From Enterobacter vonholyi (GTDB lineage: Bacteria > Pseudomonadota > Gammaproteobacteria > Enterobacterales > Enterobacteriaceae), in NCBI RefSeq assembly GCF_008364555.1, contig NZ_VTUC01000010.1, positions 1 to 64,000 on the forward strand: 64,000 nt of DNA. The letters run 5' to 3'. Shown in pieces: positions 33,286 through 46,331 of this stretch. The translations under genes were made by a program, and so were the position numbers. The notes beneath the pieces were generated by a model that searched no databases, was not told the origin of the DNA, and saw only the letters and a list, made by a program, of their open reading frames with translations. Position 1 is the stretch's first letter, and every line of letters begins with the position of its first letter.

Positions 33286-34626
33286 ATGATAAATCGCGTT
33301 AAAGGTTGGGTGTTGGCTGCCACCGTGCTGCTGTGCGCGCAGGCCGGGGCGGCAAACCTCTCAGATATTCAGGTATCAAACGGCGAAAGCCAGGCTCGAA
33401 TCACGTTCAGCTTTATGGGCGATCCTGAATATGCGTTTTCACAGCCAGACAGCCACAGCGTGGCGCTGGATATCAAACAGACAGGTGTGATCCAGGGGCT
33501 ACCTCTGCGGTTTAGCGGCAACAACCTGGTGAAAAGTATCCGTTCGGGTACGCCGCAGGATAGCCAGTCGTTACGCCTGGTGGTCGATCTGACCGAAAAG
33601 GGCAAAACGAAGGCGGTGAAGCAGCAAAACGGGGCGAACTATACGGTGGTCTTTACCATCAATGCCGATGTCCCGCCACCGCCTCCACCGCCGCCGGTCG
33701 TTGCGAAACGCGTCGAAGAACCGGTGTATACGCCACGTCCTGCTGAACCTGCGCGTAATCCGTTTAAATCGCAAAACGACCGCATTACTGCGGCAACCAG
33801 CAGCAATACGGTGACGCGTCCGGCGGCCAGCGCGCGACGCGCGACGGTCAGCGGTGACAAAGTGATTATCGCCATTGATGCGGGTCACGGCGGGGAAGAT
33901 CCCGGGGCGATTGGTCCTGGCGGCACGCGAGAGAAAAACGTAACTATCGCTATCGCGCGTAAACTGCGTTCGCTACTCAATGACGACCCTATGTTTAAAG
34001 GCGTGTTGACCCGCGACGGGGATTACTTTATCTCCGTAATGGGGCGCTCGGATGTGGCGCGTAAGCAAAACGCAAACTTCCTGGTCTCCATTCATGCGGA
34101 CGCCGCACCGAATCGTAGCGCCACCGGCGCCTCGGTTTGGGTGCTGTCGAACCGTCGCGCTAACAGCGAAATGGCCAACTGGCTGGAAGAGCATGAGAAG
34201 CAGTCTGAACTGCTAGGCGGTGCGGGCGACGTGCTGGCGAACAGCCAGTCCGATCCGTACCTCAGCCAGGCGGTGCTGGATTTACAGTTCGGTCATTCTC
34301 AGCGCGTCGGGTATGATGTCGCCACTAACGTATTGAACCAGCTGCAAAGCGTTGGCGTGCTGCATAAGCGTCGTCCGGAACATGCCAGCCTCGGCGTTCT
34401 GCGCTCGCCAGATATTCCGTCCATCCTTGTAGAGACGGGCTTTATCAGTAACAACGGTGAAGAGCGTCTGTTGGGAAGCGACAGTTACCAGCAGCAAATT
34501 GCCGAAGCGATTTATAACGGTTTACGCAAATATTTTGAGGCGCATCCTCTGCAGTCTGCGCCGCAGAGCGGCGCTGCCCAGACGGCCAGCGCAGTGCTGC
34601 CGGGTGAGATGACCGCGACCAACTAA
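33286..34626 (+). CDS. amiB: N-acetylmuramoyl-L-alanine amidase AmiB
   Basis: A 446-residue periplasmic amidase that splits septal murein when activated by EnvC. A signal peptide ends near QAGA; residues about 25-130 form an AMIN domain; a proline-rich linker (eight prolines in a row near residue 130) leads to the zinc-dependent Amidase_3 domain with [19 protein letters not shown] and VETGFISN. The start at 33286 gives the E. coli-like length. Nine bases before mutL. Confidence 0.96.
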   Translation: MINRVKGWVLAATVLLCAQAGAANLSDIQVSNGESQARITFSFMGDPEYAFSQPDSHSVALDIKQTGVIQGLPLRFSGNNLVKSIRSGTPQDSQSLRLVVDLTEKGKTKAVKQQNGANYTVVFTINADVPPPPPPPPVVAKRVEEPVYTPRPAEPARNPFKSQNDRITAATSSNTVTRPAASARRATVSGDKVIIAIDAGHGGEDPGAIGPGGTREKNVTIAIARKLRSLLNDDPMFKGVLTRDGDYFISVMGRSDVARKQNANFLVSIHADAAPNRSATGASVWVLSNRRANSEMANWLEEHEKQSELLGGAGDVLANSQSDPYLSQAVLDLQFGHSQRVGYDVATNVLNQLQSVGVLHKRRPEHASLGVLRSPDIPSILVETGFISNNGEERLLGSDSYQQQIAEAIYNGLRKYFEAHPLQSAPQSGAAQTASAVLPGEMTATN

Positions 34627-34635
34627 GGAGAATTC

Positions 34636-36480
34636 ATGCCGATTCAGGTTCTACCGCCGCAGCTCGCGAACCAAATCGCCGCCGGTGAGGTGGTGGAACG
34701 CCCTGCGTCGGTGGTGAAGGAGCTGGTGGAAAACAGCCTCGATGCGGGCGCAACCCGCATCGATATTGATATCGAACGCGGTGGCGCGAAGCTTATCCGC
34801 ATTCGGGACAATGGCTGTGGCATTAAAAAAGAGGAGCTGTCGCTGGCGCTGGCTCGTCATGCTACCAGTAAAATTGCCTCTCTGGACGATCTGGAAGCGA
34901 TTATTAGCCTCGGTTTTCGCGGTGAAGCGCTGGCCAGTATCAGCTCGGTTTCGCGTTTAACGCTGACCTCCCGTACCGCTGAACAGCAGGAAGCCTGGCA
35001 GGCTTACGCCGAAGGGCGCGATATGGATGTGACGGTCAAACCGGCGGCGCATCCTGTCGGGACAACGCTTGAAGTATTAGATCTCTTCTACAACACCCCC
35101 GCCCGACGCAAGTTTATGCGTACCGAGAAGACCGAGTTCGGCCATATCGACGAGATTATTCGCCGTATCGCGCTGGCCCGTTTCGATGTCACCATCAACC
35201 TCAGCCATAACGGTAAGGTGATGCGTCAGTACCGCGCGGTGGCGGAAGGCGGACAGAAAGAGCGCCGCCTGGGCGCTATCTGCGGTACGCCGTTTCTGGA
35301 ACAGGCGCTGGCCATTGAGTGGCAGCACGGCGATCTGGCTTTACGCGGCTGGGTTGCCGATCCAAACGCGAGCAGTGCTGCGTTTGCCGAGATCCAGTAT
35401 TGCTACGTCAACGGCCGCATGATGCGCGATCGTCTTATCAATCACGCGATTCGCCAGGCCTGCGAAGACAAGCTCGGGGCCGATCAGCAGCCTGCTTTCG
35501 TCCTTTATCTGGACATCGACCCGCATCAGGTGGATGTGAACGTTCATCCTGCCAAGCATGAGGTGCGGTTCCACCAGTCGCGTCTGGTTCACGACTTCAT
35601 TTATCAGGGCGTGGCCGCTGTGTTACAGCAGCAGGCAGCACCAACGCTGCCGCTGGAAAACGACGCTCCAGCGCCGCGTACGCTGCCGGAAAACCGAGTG
35701 GCGGCAGGGCGCAACCATTTTGCGGAGCCTGCCGCCGCGCGTGAACCGGAGACCCCGCGTTTCTCCCCGGCAGGGAGCGCACCGCGTTCAACGGGCGCGA
35801 ACTACCCGAATGCCCAGCCTGGTTATCAGAAGCAGCAGGGAGCGTTGTACCGCAAATTGCTGGAAACACCAGCCGTGGAGCGTAAAGAGCACATTCCTGC
35901 CGCTCAGCCTTCTCTGGACGGGCATAGCCAAAGTTTTGGCCGGGTGCTGACGATTATCGCGCCCGACATGGCATTGCTTGAGCGTGACGGCAAACTGATG
36001 CTTATGGCACTGCCGGTCGCCGAACGCTGGCTTAAGCAGGTGCAGCTCACACCCGGCGAAAATGCAGCCTGTGCGCAGCCGCTCTTGATTCCGGTTCGCC
36101 TGAAAATATCCCCTGATGAAACAAGGGTATTGCAGCGTGCAGAGCCGCAGCTGGCGCAGATGGGTATTGAAACTGTGCTCGAACCACAACATGTGACAAT
36201 TCGTGCAGTGCCTTTACCCTTACGCCAACAAAATTTACAAAACTTGATTCCTGAACTGATAGGCTACCTGGCGCAGCAAACATCGTTTGATGCCGCCAAC
36301 ACCGCGCAGTGGATCGCCCGCCATCTGGCAAGCGAACACGCGCCGTGGAGCATGGCACAGGCCATCAGCGTGCTGGCGGAGGTTGAACGCCTCTGTCCGC
36401 ATCTGGTGAAAGCGCCGCCGGGTGGGTTATTACAACCTGTTGATTTACAAACGGCGATGAACGCCCTGAAACATGATTGA
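34636..36480 (+). CDS. mutL: DNA mismatch repair protein MutL
   Basis: A 614-residue GHKL ATPase that couples MutS mismatch recognition to MutH nicking and UvrD. N-terminal ATPase motifs are intact: [25 protein letters not shown] and [11 protein letters not shown] variable linker (about residues 340-420) leads to the C-terminal dimerisation domain, which lacks the DQHA(X)2E(X)4E endonuclease motif, as expected in a MutH-containing enterobacterium. AAGGAG precedes ATG. It overlaps miaA by 8 bases. Confidence 0.97.
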   Translation: MPIQVLPPQLANQIAAGEVVERPASVVKELVENSLDAGATRIDIDIERGGAKLIRIRDNGCGIKKEELSLALARHATSKIASLDDLEAIISLGFRGEALASISSVSRLTLTSRTAEQQEAWQAYAEGRDMDVTVKPAAHPVGTTLEVLDLFYNTPARRKFMRTEKTEFGHIDEIIRRIALARFDVTINLSHNGKVMRQYRAVAEGGQKERRLGAICGTPFLEQALAIEWQHGDLALRGWVADPNASSAAFAEIQYCYVNGRMMRDRLINHAIRQACEDKLGADQQPAFVLYLDIDPHQVDVNVHPAKHEVRFHQSRLVHDFIYQGVAAVLQQQAAPTLPLENDAPAPRTLPENRVAAGRNHFAEPAAAREPETPRFSPAGSAPRSTGANYPNAQPGYQKQQGALYRKLLETPAVERKEHIPAAQPSLDGHSQSFGRVLTIIAPDMALLERDGKLMLMALPVAERWLKQVQLTPGENAACAQPLLIPVRLKISPDETRVLQRAEPQLAQMGIETVLEPQHVTIRAVPLPLRQQNLQNLIPELIGYLAQQTSFDAANTAQWIARHLASEHAPWSMAQAISVLAEVERLCPHLVKAPPGGLLQPVDLQTAMNALKHD

Positions 36481-37423
36481 CGCAAGTAAGGCGAGCCTGC
36501 CTAAGGCAATTTTTTTAATGGGCCCAACGGCCTCCGGCAAAACGGCGCTAGCCATTGAGTTGCGTAAAGTTTTGCCTGTAGAGTTGATTAGCGTCGACTC
36601 CGCCCTCATCTACCGAGGGATGGACATCGGCACGGCGAAGCCTGACGCAGAAGAACTGCGCGCGGCACCGCACCGTTTGCTGGATATACTCGACCCGGCT
36701 CAGGCTTACTCCGCAGCGGATTTTCGCCGGGATGCCTTAGCCGAGATGGCAGAGATAACGGCGGCGGGGCGTATACCGCTGTTGGTTGGCGGAACCATGC
36801 TCTACTTCAAGGCGCTGCTGGAGGGGTTGTCACCTCTGCCATCCGCGGATCCGGAAATAAGAGCAAAAATTGAGCAGCAGGCGGCAGAGCAGGGTTGGGA
36901 CGTTTTGCATCAGCAACTGGCGGAGATTGACCCGGTTGCTGCAGCGCGGATCCATCCAAATGATCCGCAAAGGCTTTCCCGGGCACTGGAAGTTTTTTTC
37001 ATTTCGGGTAAAACTTTAACGGAACTGACGCAAACGTCAGGAGACGCTCTGCCGTATCAGGTGCATCAGTTCGCCATCGCCCCGGCGAGCCGTGAACTGC
37101 TCCATCAGCGGATTGAGCAGCGTTTTCATCAGATGTTAGCTTCAGATTTTGAAGCAGAAGTGCGGGCGCTTTTTGCCCGTGGAGATTTGCATACGGACAT
37201 GCCTTCCATTCGTTGTGTGGGATACCGCCAGATGTGGTCGTATCTTGAAGGTGAGATTTCATACGATGAAATGGTTTATAGAGGTGTTTGCGCCACGAGA
37301 CAGTTAGCGAAGCGCCAGATCACCTGGTTGCGCGGTTGGGAGGGTGTTCACTGGTTAGACAGTGAAAAACCGCAACAGGCGTTAAACGAAGTGATTGAGG
37401 TTGTTGGTGATATCGCTCACTGA
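36473..37423 (+). CDS. miaA: tRNA dimethylallyltransferase MiaA
   Basis: A 316-residue enzyme that adds a dimethylallyl group to A37 of tRNAs reading UNN codons, the first step towards ms2i6A. P-loop [11 protein letters not shown] at residues 18-28, [19 protein letters not shown] and the [15 protein letters not shown] block are intact. Same length as E. coli. The start overlaps mutL by 8 bases. In E. coli, hfq promoters lie inside and just after this gene. Confidence 0.97.
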   Translation: MIDASKASLPKAIFLMGPTASGKTALAIELRKVLPVELISVDSALIYRGMDIGTAKPDAEELRAAPHRLLDILDPAQAYSAADFRRDALAEMAEITAAGRIPLLVGGTMLYFKALLEGLSPLPSADPEIRAKIEQQAAEQGWDVLHQQLAEIDPVAAARIHPNDPQRLSRALEVFFISGKTLTELTQTSGDALPYQVHQFAIAPASRELLHQRIEQRFHQMLASDFEAEVRALFARGDLHTDMPSIRCVGYRQMWSYLEGEISYDEMVYRGVCATRQLAKRQITWLRGWEGVHWLDSEKPQQALNEVIEVVGDIAH

Positions 37424-37496
37424 ATGTGTACAATTGAGGCGTATCGTGCGCAATTTTTCAGAATCGCAAGGTTCTAAGTACAAAACAAGCATATAA

Positions 37497-37820
<324 letters not shown>

Positions 37821-37832
37821 GGTTTCGCACTG

Positions 37833-37841
37833 TTATCCACA
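37833..37841 (+). promoter_or_regulatory. Solitary perfect DnaA box between hfq and hflX
   Basis: TTATCCACA matches the high-affinity DnaA box exactly. It lies 12 bases after the hfq stop codon, right before the terminator hairpin. A nine-base match occurs by chance at this frequency, so function is uncertain. Confidence 0.35.
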
Positions 37842-37842
37842 C

Positions 37843-37882
37843 GGGGAGCCAGGGATCCTGCGTTCCCCGCTGATCTTTTAAG
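37843..37882 (+). terminator. Hairpin between hfq and hflX
   Basis: GGGGA-rich and TCCCC-rich arms around GATCC pair and are followed by CTGATCTTTTA. In E. coli a similar hairpin partly stops hfq transcripts before hflX. Confidence 0.65.
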
Positions 37883-37894
37883 AGAGGTTTACGC

Positions 37895-39175
37895 TTGTTT
37901 GACCGTTATGATGCCGGTGAGCAGGCGGTGCTGGTACACATCTATTTTTCGCAAGACAAAGATATGGAAGACCTCCAGGAGTTTGAATCTCTGGTCTCTT
38001 CCGCCGGTGTCGAAGCAATGCAGGTGATTACCGGTAGCCGTAAAGCGCCGCACCCAAAGTATTTTGTTGGTGAAGGTAAAGCAGTCGAAATTGCGGATGC
38101 CGTAAAAGCAACCGGCGCGTCAGTCGTGTTGTTTGATCATGCGCTGTCTCCAGCCCAGGAGCGCAACCTGGAAGCCCTTTGCGAATGCCGTGTTATCGAT
38201 CGCACGGGTTTGATTTTAGATATTTTTGCTCAGCGTGCACGTACCCATGAAGGGAAACTGCAGGTTGAGCTGGCGCAGCTGCGCCATCTGGCAACGCGTC
38301 TGGTGCGTGGCTGGACACACCTTGAAAGACAAAAAGGCGGGATTGGTTTGCGCGGTCCGGGTGAAACCCAGCTCGAAACCGACCGTCGTTTACTGCGTGG
38401 CCGAATTACCCAGATCCTCTCACGTCTGGAACGTGTAGAGAAACAGCGTGAACAGGGGCGTCGGGCGCGCACCAAAGCCGACATCCCGACGGTGTCGCTG
38501 GTGGGCTATACCAACGCCGGTAAATCCACCCTGTTTAACCAGATAACTGAGGCCCAGGTGTATGCCGCAGACCAGCTGTTTGCGACCCTGGACCCTACGC
38601 TGCGCCGTATTGACGTTGCAGACGTCGGTGAAACGGTGCTGGCGGATACCGTAGGGTTTATTCGCCACCTGCCGCATGACCTTGTGGCGGCGTTTAAAGC
38701 CACCCTGCAGGAGACGCGACAGGCGACTCTGCTGCTGCACGTGATTGATGCAGCAGACGTGCGCGTGCAGGAGAACATTGACGCGGTGAATGTGGTGCTC
38801 GAAGAGATCGATGCTCACGAGATCCCAACGCTGTTGGTCATGAACAAGATCGATGTGCTGGACGATTTCGAACCGCGTATCGACAGAGATGAAGAAAACA
38901 AACCAATTCGGGTCTGGCTTTCTGCCCAGACCGGTATTGGTGTGCCACTGCTTTTCCAGGCTTTGACAGAACGTCTTTCCGGTGAGGTAGCTCAGCACAC
39001 GCTGCGACTGCCGCCACAGGAAGGCAGGCTGCGCAGCCGGTTTTATCAGCTTCAGGCGATAGAAAAAGAGTGGATGGAGGATGACGGCAGCGTGGGGATG
39101 CAGGTGCGTATGCCGATCGTTGACTGGCGTCGCCTCTGTAAACAAGAACCTGCGCTGGTCGACTATATCGTCTGA
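37895..39175 (+). CDS. hflX: Ribosome-associated GTPase HflX
   Basis: A 426-residue Obg-HflX GTPase that splits 70S ribosomes under heat stress. G motifs are GYTNAGKST (G1), [10 protein letters not shown] (G3) and NKID (G4); the glycine-rich linker [18 protein letters not shown] is present. The start codon is TTG with AGAGAGGTTTACGC before it, as in E. coli. In the operon between hfq and hflKC. Confidence 0.97.
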   Translation: MFDRYDAGEQAVLVHIYFSQDKDMEDLQEFESLVSSAGVEAMQVITGSRKAPHPKYFVGEGKAVEIADAVKATGASVVLFDHALSPAQERNLEALCECRVIDRTGLILDIFAQRARTHEGKLQVELAQLRHLATRLVRGWTHLERQKGGIGLRGPGETQLETDRRLLRGRITQILSRLERVEKQREQGRRARTKADIPTVSLVGYTNAGKSTLFNQITEAQVYAADQLFATLDPTLRRIDVADVGETVLADTVGFIRHLPHDLVAAFKATLQETRQATLLLHVIDAADVRVQENIDAVNVVLEEIDAHEIPTLLVMNKIDVLDDFEPRIDRDEENKPIRVWLSAQTGIGVPLLFQALTERLSGEVAQHTLRLPPQEGRLRSRFYQLQAIEKEWMEDDGSVGMQVRMPIVDWRRLCKQEPALVDYIV

Positions 39176-39231
39176 TCAGAAAGGGGATGCCTGAATAATT
39201 CGCCCTTGCATAACAAATATGGAGCATATAC

Positions 39232-40488
39232 ATGGCGTGGAATCAGCCCGGTAATAACGGACAAGACCGCGACCCGTGGGGAAGCAGCAAACCTGGCGGC
39301 AACTCTGAGGGAAATGGCAACAAAGGTGGTCGCGAGCAGGGGCCGCCGGATCTGGATGATATCTTCCGCAAACTGAGCAAGAAGCTTGGTGGCCTTGGCG
39401 GAGGAAAAAGTTCTGGCTCGGGTGGCAATTCCACTCAGAGTACGCGCCCGCCAATGGGTGGCCGCGTAGTGGGCATCGTGGCCGCTGCGGTAGTCATCAT
39501 CTGGGCAGCCAGCGGGTTCTACACCATTAAAGAAGCAGAACGCGGCGTAGTCACCCGTTTCGGTAAGTTCAGCCATCTGGTTGAGCCGGGTCTGAACTGG
39601 AAGCCAACCTTCATTGACGACGTGACCGCGGTAAACGTGGAATCCGTCCGTGAACTGGCCGCCTCCGGCGTGATGCTGACCTCTGACGAAAACGTGGTGC
39701 GCGTTGAGATGAACGTGCAATACCGCGTGACCGATCCTGAGCGTTACCTGTTTAGCGTGACCAGCGCCGATGACAGCCTGCGTCAGGCGACTGACAGCGC
39801 CCTGCGTGGTGTCATCGGTAAATACACCATGGACCGTATTCTGACCGAAGGTCGTACCGTTATTCGTAGCGATACCCAGCGCGAGCTGGAAGAGACCATT
39901 CGTCCGTACAACATGGGTATCACCCTGCTGGACGTCAACTTCCAGGCTGCGCGTCCGCCGGAAGAGGTGAAAGCCGCATTTGACGATGCGATTGCTGCCC
40001 GTGAAAACGAACAGCAATACATCCGTGAAGCAGAAGCGTACACCAACGAAGTTCAGCCACGCGCTAACGGTCAGGCGCAGCGTATTCTGGAAGAAGCGCG
40101 CGCGTATAAGACCCAGACCATCCTGGAAGCTCAGGGTGAAGTGGCTCGCTTTGCGAAGATCCTGCCTGAATACAAAGCAGCGCCGGAAATTACCCGTGAG
40201 CGTCTCTATATCGAGACCATGGAAAAAGTGCTGAGCCACACCCGCAAAGTGTTGGTTAACGACAGTAAAGGCGGAAACCTGATGGTGCTGCCGCTGGATC
40301 AGATGCTGAAGGGCAGTTCTGCACCGGCAGCAAAAGACACCAGCGGAGCGAACAACCTGCTGCGTCTGCCGCCAGCCTCAACAGGCAGCGCCAGCTCGAA
40401 CACAACGCCTTCTTCGAACGATGGTGACATTATGGACCAACGCCGTGCTAACGCGCAGCGTAACGACTACCAGCGTCAGGGGGAATAA
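39232..40488 (+). CDS. hflK: FtsH protease regulator HflK
   Basis: A 418-residue SPFH-domain membrane protein that assembles with HflC into large cages around the FtsH protease. An N-terminal Gly/Asn-rich cytoplasmic stretch of about 75 residues precedes one transmembrane helix (VGIVAAAVVIIWAASGFY), then the SPFH domain and a long coiled coil. GGAGCATATAC precedes ATG. It ends 2 bases before hflC. Confidence 0.97.
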   Translation: MAWNQPGNNGQDRDPWGSSKPGGNSEGNGNKGGREQGPPDLDDIFRKLSKKLGGLGGGKSSGSGGNSTQSTRPPMGGRVVGIVAAAVVIIWAASGFYTIKEAERGVVTRFGKFSHLVEPGLNWKPTFIDDVTAVNVESVRELAASGVMLTSDENVVRVEMNVQYRVTDPERYLFSVTSADDSLRQATDSALRGVIGKYTMDRILTEGRTVIRSDTQRELEETIRPYNMGITLLDVNFQAARPPEEVKAAFDDAIAARENEQQYIREAEAYTNEVQPRANGQAQRILEEARAYKTQTILEAQGEVARFAKILPEYKAAPEITRERLYIETMEKVLSHTRKVLVNDSKGGNLMVLPLDQMLKGSSAPAAKDTSGANNLLRLPPASTGSASSNTTPSSNDGDIMDQRRANAQRNDYQRQGE

Positions 40489-40490
40489 GG

Positions 40491-41495
40491 ATGCGTAAGT
40501 CAGTTATTGCGATCATCGTCATCGTACTGGTCGTGCTTTATACCTCGATCTTTGTGGTGAAAGAGGGCGAGCGTGGGATCAAGTTCCAGTTCAGCAGCGT
40601 CGTGCGTGATGGCGACAAACGCCCGGTGATTTACGAGCCGGGTCTGCACTTCAAGGTGCCGTTCATTCAGTCCGTAAAAACGCTTGATGCGCGTATCCAG
40701 ACCATGGATAACCAGGCAGATCGTTTTGTGACCAAAGAGAAGAAAGACCTGATCGTTGATTCCTATATCAAATGGCGCATCAGTGATTTCAGCCGTTACT
40801 TCCTGGCAACGGGCGGCGGTGACGTTTCTCAGGCAGAAGTGCTGCTGAAACGTAAGTTCTCTGACCGTCTGCGTTCTGAGATTGGTCGTCTGGATGTGAA
40901 AGACATCGTGACCGACTCCCGTGGTCGTCTGACCCTGGAAGTTCGCGATGCGCTGAACTCCGGCACAGCGGGCACTGAAGATGAAGTTTCAACGCCGGCA
41001 GCAGACGATGCGATTGCCAAAGCGGCTGAACGTGTTCAGGCGGAAACCAACGGTAAAGTGCCGGTGATCAATCCGAACAGTATGGCTGCACTGGGTATCG
41101 AAGTCGTTGACGTGCGTATCAAGCAGATCAACCTGCCGGTGGAAGTATCCGAGGCGATTTACAACCGTATGCGCGCCGAGCGTGAAGCGGTAGCCCGTCG
41201 TCACCGTTCACAGGGTCAGGAAGAGGCTGAGAAGCTGCGTGCTGCAGCAGACTACGAAGTCACCAAGACGCTGGCGGAATCTGAGCGCCAGGGCCGTATC
41301 CTGCGCGGTGAAGGTGATGCGGAAGCCGCGAAACTGTTTGCTGATGCCTTCAGCCAGGATCCTGACTTCTATGCCTTTATCCGTAGCCTGCGTGCCTACG
41401 AGAATAGCTTCCAGAGCAGCCAGGATGTGATGGTGCTTAGCCCGGACAGCGATTTCTTCCGTTATATGAAGACGCCGACTAACGCAACGCGATAA
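40491..41495 (+). CDS. hflC: FtsH protease regulator HflC
   Basis: A 334-residue partner of HflK. One N-terminal transmembrane anchor (residues 4-22) is followed by the periplasmic SPFH domain and helical region, ending near FFRYMKTP. Same length as E. coli. The start follows hflK after two bases, so they are cotranslated. A strong terminator follows. Confidence 0.97.
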   Translation: MRKSVIAIIVIVLVVLYTSIFVVKEGERGIKFQFSSVVRDGDKRPVIYEPGLHFKVPFIQSVKTLDARIQTMDNQADRFVTKEKKDLIVDSYIKWRISDFSRYFLATGGGDVSQAEVLLKRKFSDRLRSEIGRLDVKDIVTDSRGRLTLEVRDALNSGTAGTEDEVSTPAADDAIAKAAERVQAETNGKVPVINPNSMAALGIEVVDVRIKQINLPVEVSEAIYNRMRAEREAVARRHRSQGQEEAEKLRAAADYEVTKTLAESERQGRILRGEGDAEAAKLFADAFSQDPDFYAFIRSLRAYENSFQSSQDVMVLSPDSDFFRYMKTPTNATR

Positions 41496-41518
41496 ACTCA
41501 GGCTCGTTTGAGTTTTCA

Positions 41519-41553
41519 AACCACCGCTCTCAACGGAGCGGTGGTTTTCTTTT
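41519..41553 (+). terminator. Intrinsic terminator after hflC
   Basis: CCACCGCTC and GAGCGGTGG pair around a six-base loop, then TTTTCTTTT. It ends the hfq-hflX-hflK-hflC transcript. Confidence 0.9.
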
Positions 41554-41566
41554 ATAAGGAACAAAA

Positions 41567-41764
41567 ATGAATTCAACGATCTGGCTCGCGCTGGCCCTGG
41601 TCCTGGTGCTTGAAGGCCTGGGACCGATGCTCTATCCACGCGCCTGGCGTCGAATGATCGCCACCATGAGCCAACTGCCGGATAATATTTTACGTCGTTT
41701 TGGCGGCGGTCTTGTGGTTGCGGGCATCGTGATCTACTACATGTTGAGGAAAACGATTGGCTGA
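41567..41764 (+). CDS. yjeT: Small inner-membrane protein YjeT (DUF2065)
   Basis: A 65-residue protein with two hydrophobic helices, at residues 5-22 and about 43-60, joined by a basic loop (YPRAWRRMIA). It matches E. coli YjeT in length and the LPDNILRRFGGGL block. Function unknown. It lies between hflC and purA, with AAGGAACAAAA before ATG. Confidence 0.93.
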   Translation: MNSTIWLALALVLVLEGLGPMLYPRAWRRMIATMSQLPDNILRRFGGGLVVAGIVIYYMLRKTIG

Positions 41765-41775
41765 TCAAAAAGTAG

Positions 41776-43167
<1,392 letters not shown>

Positions 43168-43199
43168 TCTTCGTGACTGCTGGCCTGCGGGGAGACCCG

Positions 43200-43230
43200 T
43201 AGGCCGGATAAGCGTAGCGCCATCCGGCGA
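43200..43230. repeat. REP element between purA and nsrR
   Basis: TAGGCCGGATAAGCGTAGCG then CCATCCGGCGA is a classic enterobacterial REP unit, placed between the purA stop codon and the nsrR promoter region. Confidence 0.85.
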
Positions 43231-43359
43231 CCGCTCCTGGATCTCCGCTTTTTCGCCCCGTCTGTCAAATAAATTAGCCGCTAACTATCTGGCTGGTTTA
43301 TCATCATTAATGAATATCTCTGCGGTTTGTCCGCGATTTCCCTTTTTCCTGAGGTTGAT

Positions 43360-43785
43360 GTGCAGTTAACAAGTTTCACCGATTACGGCTTACGTGCGCT
43401 GATTTACATGGCGTCGTTACCCGAGGGGAAGATGACCAGTATCTCTGAAGTTACAGAGGTCTACGGCGTATCCCGTAATCATATGGTCAAAATAATCAAT
43501 CAACTTAGTCGTGCCGGATACGTTGCTGCCGTCCGCGGGAAGAATGGTGGGATCCGTCTCGGTAAACCGGCACAGAGTATTCGTGTTGGCGATGTGGTAC
43601 GTGAACTGGAGCCGCTGTCTCTGGTGAACTGCAGCAGCGAGTTCTGCCACATCACGCCCGCTTGCCGCCTGAAACAGGCGCTTTCTAAGGCCGTGCAAAG
43701 TTTTCTCATGGAACTGGATAACTACACGCTGGCCGATTTGGTTGAAGAGAATCAACCGCTTTATAAATTATTGCTGGTGGAATGA
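43360..43785 (+). CDS. nsrR: Nitric-oxide-sensing repressor NsrR
   Basis: A 141-residue Rrf2-family repressor. The N-terminal winged helix-turn-helix reads [18 protein letters not shown] and [17 protein letters not shown]. Cys91, Cys96 and Cys102 bind an iron-sulfur cluster that nitric oxide destroys, lifting repression. The start is GTG at 43360, as in E. coli, with GAGGTTGAT before it. It leads nsrR-rnr-rlmB. A clear NsrR operator lies before ytfE at 60258, so a target is in this window. Confidence 0.96.
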   Translation: MQLTSFTDYGLRALIYMASLPEGKMTSISEVTEVYGVSRNHMVKIINQLSRAGYVAAVRGKNGGIRLGKPAQSIRVGDVVRELEPLSLVNCSSEFCHITPACRLKQALSKAVQSFLMELDNYTLADLVEENQPLYKLLLVE

Positions 43786-43823
43786 AGAAAATTTCCACCG
43801 GAGCTGACAACGGAGGAACCGAC

Positions 43824-46265
43824 ATGTCACATGATCCTTTCCAGGAACGCGAAGCCGAAAAATACGCGAATCCTATCCCCAGCCGCGAGTTCATCATTGA
43901 ACACTTAACAAAACGCGAAAAACCCGCCAATCGTGAAGAACTTGCCGTTGAATTGAACATTGAAGGTGAAGAGCAAATTGAAGCCCTTCGCCGCCGCCTG
44001 CGCGCGATGGAGCGCGACGGGCAACTGGTCTTTACCCGCCGCCAGTGCTACGCGCTGCCGGAACGCCTCGATCTGCTGAAAGGAACCGTCATTGGTCACC
44101 GCGATGGCTTCGGCTTCCTGCGCGTGGAAGGCCGTAAAGACGATCTGTATCTCTCATCTGAACAGATGAAAATGTGCATCCACGGCGACCAGATTCTGGC
44201 GCAGCCGCTGGGCGCCGACCGTAAAGGTCGCCGAGAAGCGCGCGTCGTGCGCGTTCTGGTGCCAAAAACCAGCCAGATCGTTGGCCGCTACTTTACCGAC
44301 GCGGGCGTTGGGTTCGTGGTGCCTGACGACAGCCGTCTGAGCTTCGACATCCTGATCCCACCTGAAGAGGTGATGGGCGCCCGCATGGGCTTTGTGGTGG
44401 TGGTGGAACTTACCCAGCGCCCAACCCGTCGCACCAAAGCGGTAGGTAAAATTGTTGAAGTGCTTGGCGATAACATGGGCACCGGCATGGCCGTTGATAT
44501 GGCGCTGCGCACCCACGAAATTCCATACATCTGGCCGAAAGCGGTTGAAGAGCAGATCGAAAGCCTGCGCGAAGAAGTGCCGGAAGAGTCCAAAGTGGGC
44601 CGAGTGGATCTGCGCTCCCTGCCGCTGGTCACGATCGACGGTGAAGACGCCCGCGACTTCGATGACGCCGTCTACTGCGAGAAAAAACGCGGTGGCGGCT
44701 GGCGTCTGTGGGTCGCTATTGCAGACGTAAGCTACTATGTTCGTCCGCACACCCCGCTGGATAACGAAGCGCGCAGCCGCGGTACCTCGGTCTACTTCCC
44801 GTCGCAGGTCGTGCCGATGCTGCCGGAAGTGCTGTCTAACGGCCTTTGCTCCCTGAACCCGCAGGTTGACCGCCTCTGTATGGTTTGCGAGATGACCATC
44901 TCCACCAAAGGGCGCTTAACCGGCTACAAATTCTACGAAGCGGTGATGAGCTCGCACGCGCGTCTGACCTATACCAAGGTCTGGCATATGCTGCAGGGCG
45001 ACCAGGATCTGCGCGAACAGTACGCGCCGCTGGTCAAACACATCGAAGAGCTGCATAACCTCTACAAAACGCTGGATCAGGCGCGCGAAGAACGCGGCGG
45101 GATCTCGTTTGAAAGCGAAGAGGCGAAATTTATCTTCAACGCCGAGCGCCGCATTGAACGTATCGAACAGACCCAGCGTAACGATGCGCACAAGCTGATC
45201 GAAGAATGTATGATTCTGGCGAATATCTCGGCGGCACGTTTCGTCGAGAAAGCCAAAGAGCCTGCGCTGTTCCGTATTCACGATAAACCGTCGACGGAAG
45301 CCATCACCGCGTTCCGCTCCGTGCTGGCTGAACTGGGCCTGGAATTGCCGGGCGGCAATAAGCCAGAGCCGCGCGATTACGCCGAGCTGCTGGAATCCAT
45401 TAGCGATCGTCCTGATGCAGAAATGCTGCAGACAATGCTGCTGCGCTCGATGAAGCAGGCGATTTACGATCCGGAAAACCGCGGTCACTTCGGCCTGGCG
45501 CTGCAGTCTTACGCCCACTTTACGTCGCCGATCCGTCGTTACCCTGACCTCTCTCTGCACCGTGCGATCAAGTATCTGCTGGCGCAGGAGCAGGGACATA
45601 AAGGGAACACCACCGAAACCGGTGGCTACCACTATTCGATGGAAGAGATGCTGCAGCTGGGTCAGCACTGCTCCATGACCGAACGCCGTGCTGATGAAGC
45701 TACCCGCGACGTGGCGGACTGGCTGAAGTGTGACTTTATGCTGGACCAGGTCGGTAACGTCTTCAAAGGTGTGATTGCCAGCGTGACCGGCTTTGGCTTC
45801 TTCGTTCGTCTGGACGAGCTGTTTATCGACGGTCTGGTGCACGTCTCCAGCCTGGATAATGACTACTACCGCTTCGACCAGGTCGGCCAGCGTCTGATTG
45901 GCGAATCTGGCGGCCAGACCTATCGTCTGGGCGACCGTGTGGAAGTGAAGGTTGAGGCCGTGAATATGGACGACCGTAAAATCGACTTCAGCCTGATCTC
46001 CAGCGAGCGCGCCCCGCGTAACGTTGGTAAAACCGAACGCGAAAGAACGAAAAAAGGCGGAAACGGCAAAACGAGCGGCAAGCGCCGTCAGGCCGGTAAG
46101 AAGGTGAACTTCGAGCCGGACAGCGCGTTCCGCGGTGAGAAGAAGCAGAAGCCGAAGGCGGCGAAGAAAGAAGCCCGTTCAGCGAAGAAACCTTCCGCGA
46201 AGACACAGAAAATAGCGGCCGCCACCAAAGCGAAGCGCGCGGCCAAGAAAAAGCAGGCGGAGTAA
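43824..46265 (+). CDS. rnr: Exoribonuclease R (RNase R)
   Basis: An 813-residue RNase II-family 3'-5' exonuclease that degrades structured RNA and rescues ribosomes with trans-translation. Order: N-terminal helix-turn-helix, two cold-shock domains, RNB catalytic domain with the metal-binding aspartates in [14 protein letters not shown]1 domain, and a long Lys/Ala-rich tail. Start at 43824 ([10 protein letters not shown]) has CGGAGGAACCGAC before ATG; a start 14 codons earlier overlaps nsrR. Same length as E. coli. Confidence 0.97.
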   Translation: MSHDPFQEREAEKYANPIPSREFIIEHLTKREKPANREELAVELNIEGEEQIEALRRRLRAMERDGQLVFTRRQCYALPERLDLLKGTVIGHRDGFGFLRVEGRKDDLYLSSEQMKMCIHGDQILAQPLGADRKGRREARVVRVLVPKTSQIVGRYFTDAGVGFVVPDDSRLSFDILIPPEEVMGARMGFVVVVELTQRPTRRTKAVGKIVEVLGDNMGTGMAVDMALRTHEIPYIWPKAVEEQIESLREEVPEESKVGRVDLRSLPLVTIDGEDARDFDDAVYCEKKRGGGWRLWVAIADVSYYVRPHTPLDNEARSRGTSVYFPSQVVPMLPEVLSNGLCSLNPQVDRLCMVCEMTISTKGRLTGYKFYEAVMSSHARLTYTKVWHMLQGDQDLREQYAPLVKHIEELHNLYKTLDQAREERGGISFESEEAKFIFNAERRIERIEQTQRNDAHKLIEECMILANISAARFVEKAKEPALFRIHDKPSTEAITAFRSVLAELGLELPGGNKPEPRDYAELLESISDRPDAEMLQTMLLRSMKQAIYDPENRGHFGLALQSYAHFTSPIRRYPDLSLHRAIKYLLAQEQGHKGNTTETGGYHYSMEEMLQLGQHCSMTERRADEATRDVADWLKCDFMLDQVGNVFKGVIASVTGFGFFVRLDELFIDGLVHVSSLDNDYYRFDQVGQRLIGESGGQTYRLGDRVEVKVEAVNMDDRKIDFSLISSERAPRNVGKTERERTKKGGNGKTSGKRRQAGKKVNFEPDSAFRGEKKQKPKAAKKEARSAKKPSAKTQKIAAATKAKRAAKKKQAE

Positions 46266-46270
46266 AATCT

Positions 46271-46307
46271 CCCCTCATCCTAACCCTCTCCCCAACGGGG
46301 GGAGGGG
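46271..46307. repeat. Dispersed palindromic repeat (copy 3, inverted)
   Basis: CCCCTCATCCTAACCCTC then TCCCC-AACG-GGGGGAGGGG, the inverse orientation of the copy at 12501. It lies between rnr and rlmB within the operon. Confidence 0.7.
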
Positions 46308-46331
46308 AAATACTTATTACGAGAACCATCA

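Noticed and set aside
36473..36480. Overlap of mutL and miaA as a possible frameshift
   Set aside because: Both proteins are full length, and an overlap of this kind is the usual form of translational coupling in this operon.
39163..40239. 358-residue open frame opposite hflK
   Set aside because: Antisense to a well-conserved gene; composition is low in family motifs.
44916..45842. 308-residue open frame opposite rnr
   Set aside because: Antisense shadow within the RNB domain coding region; no start signal or family match.
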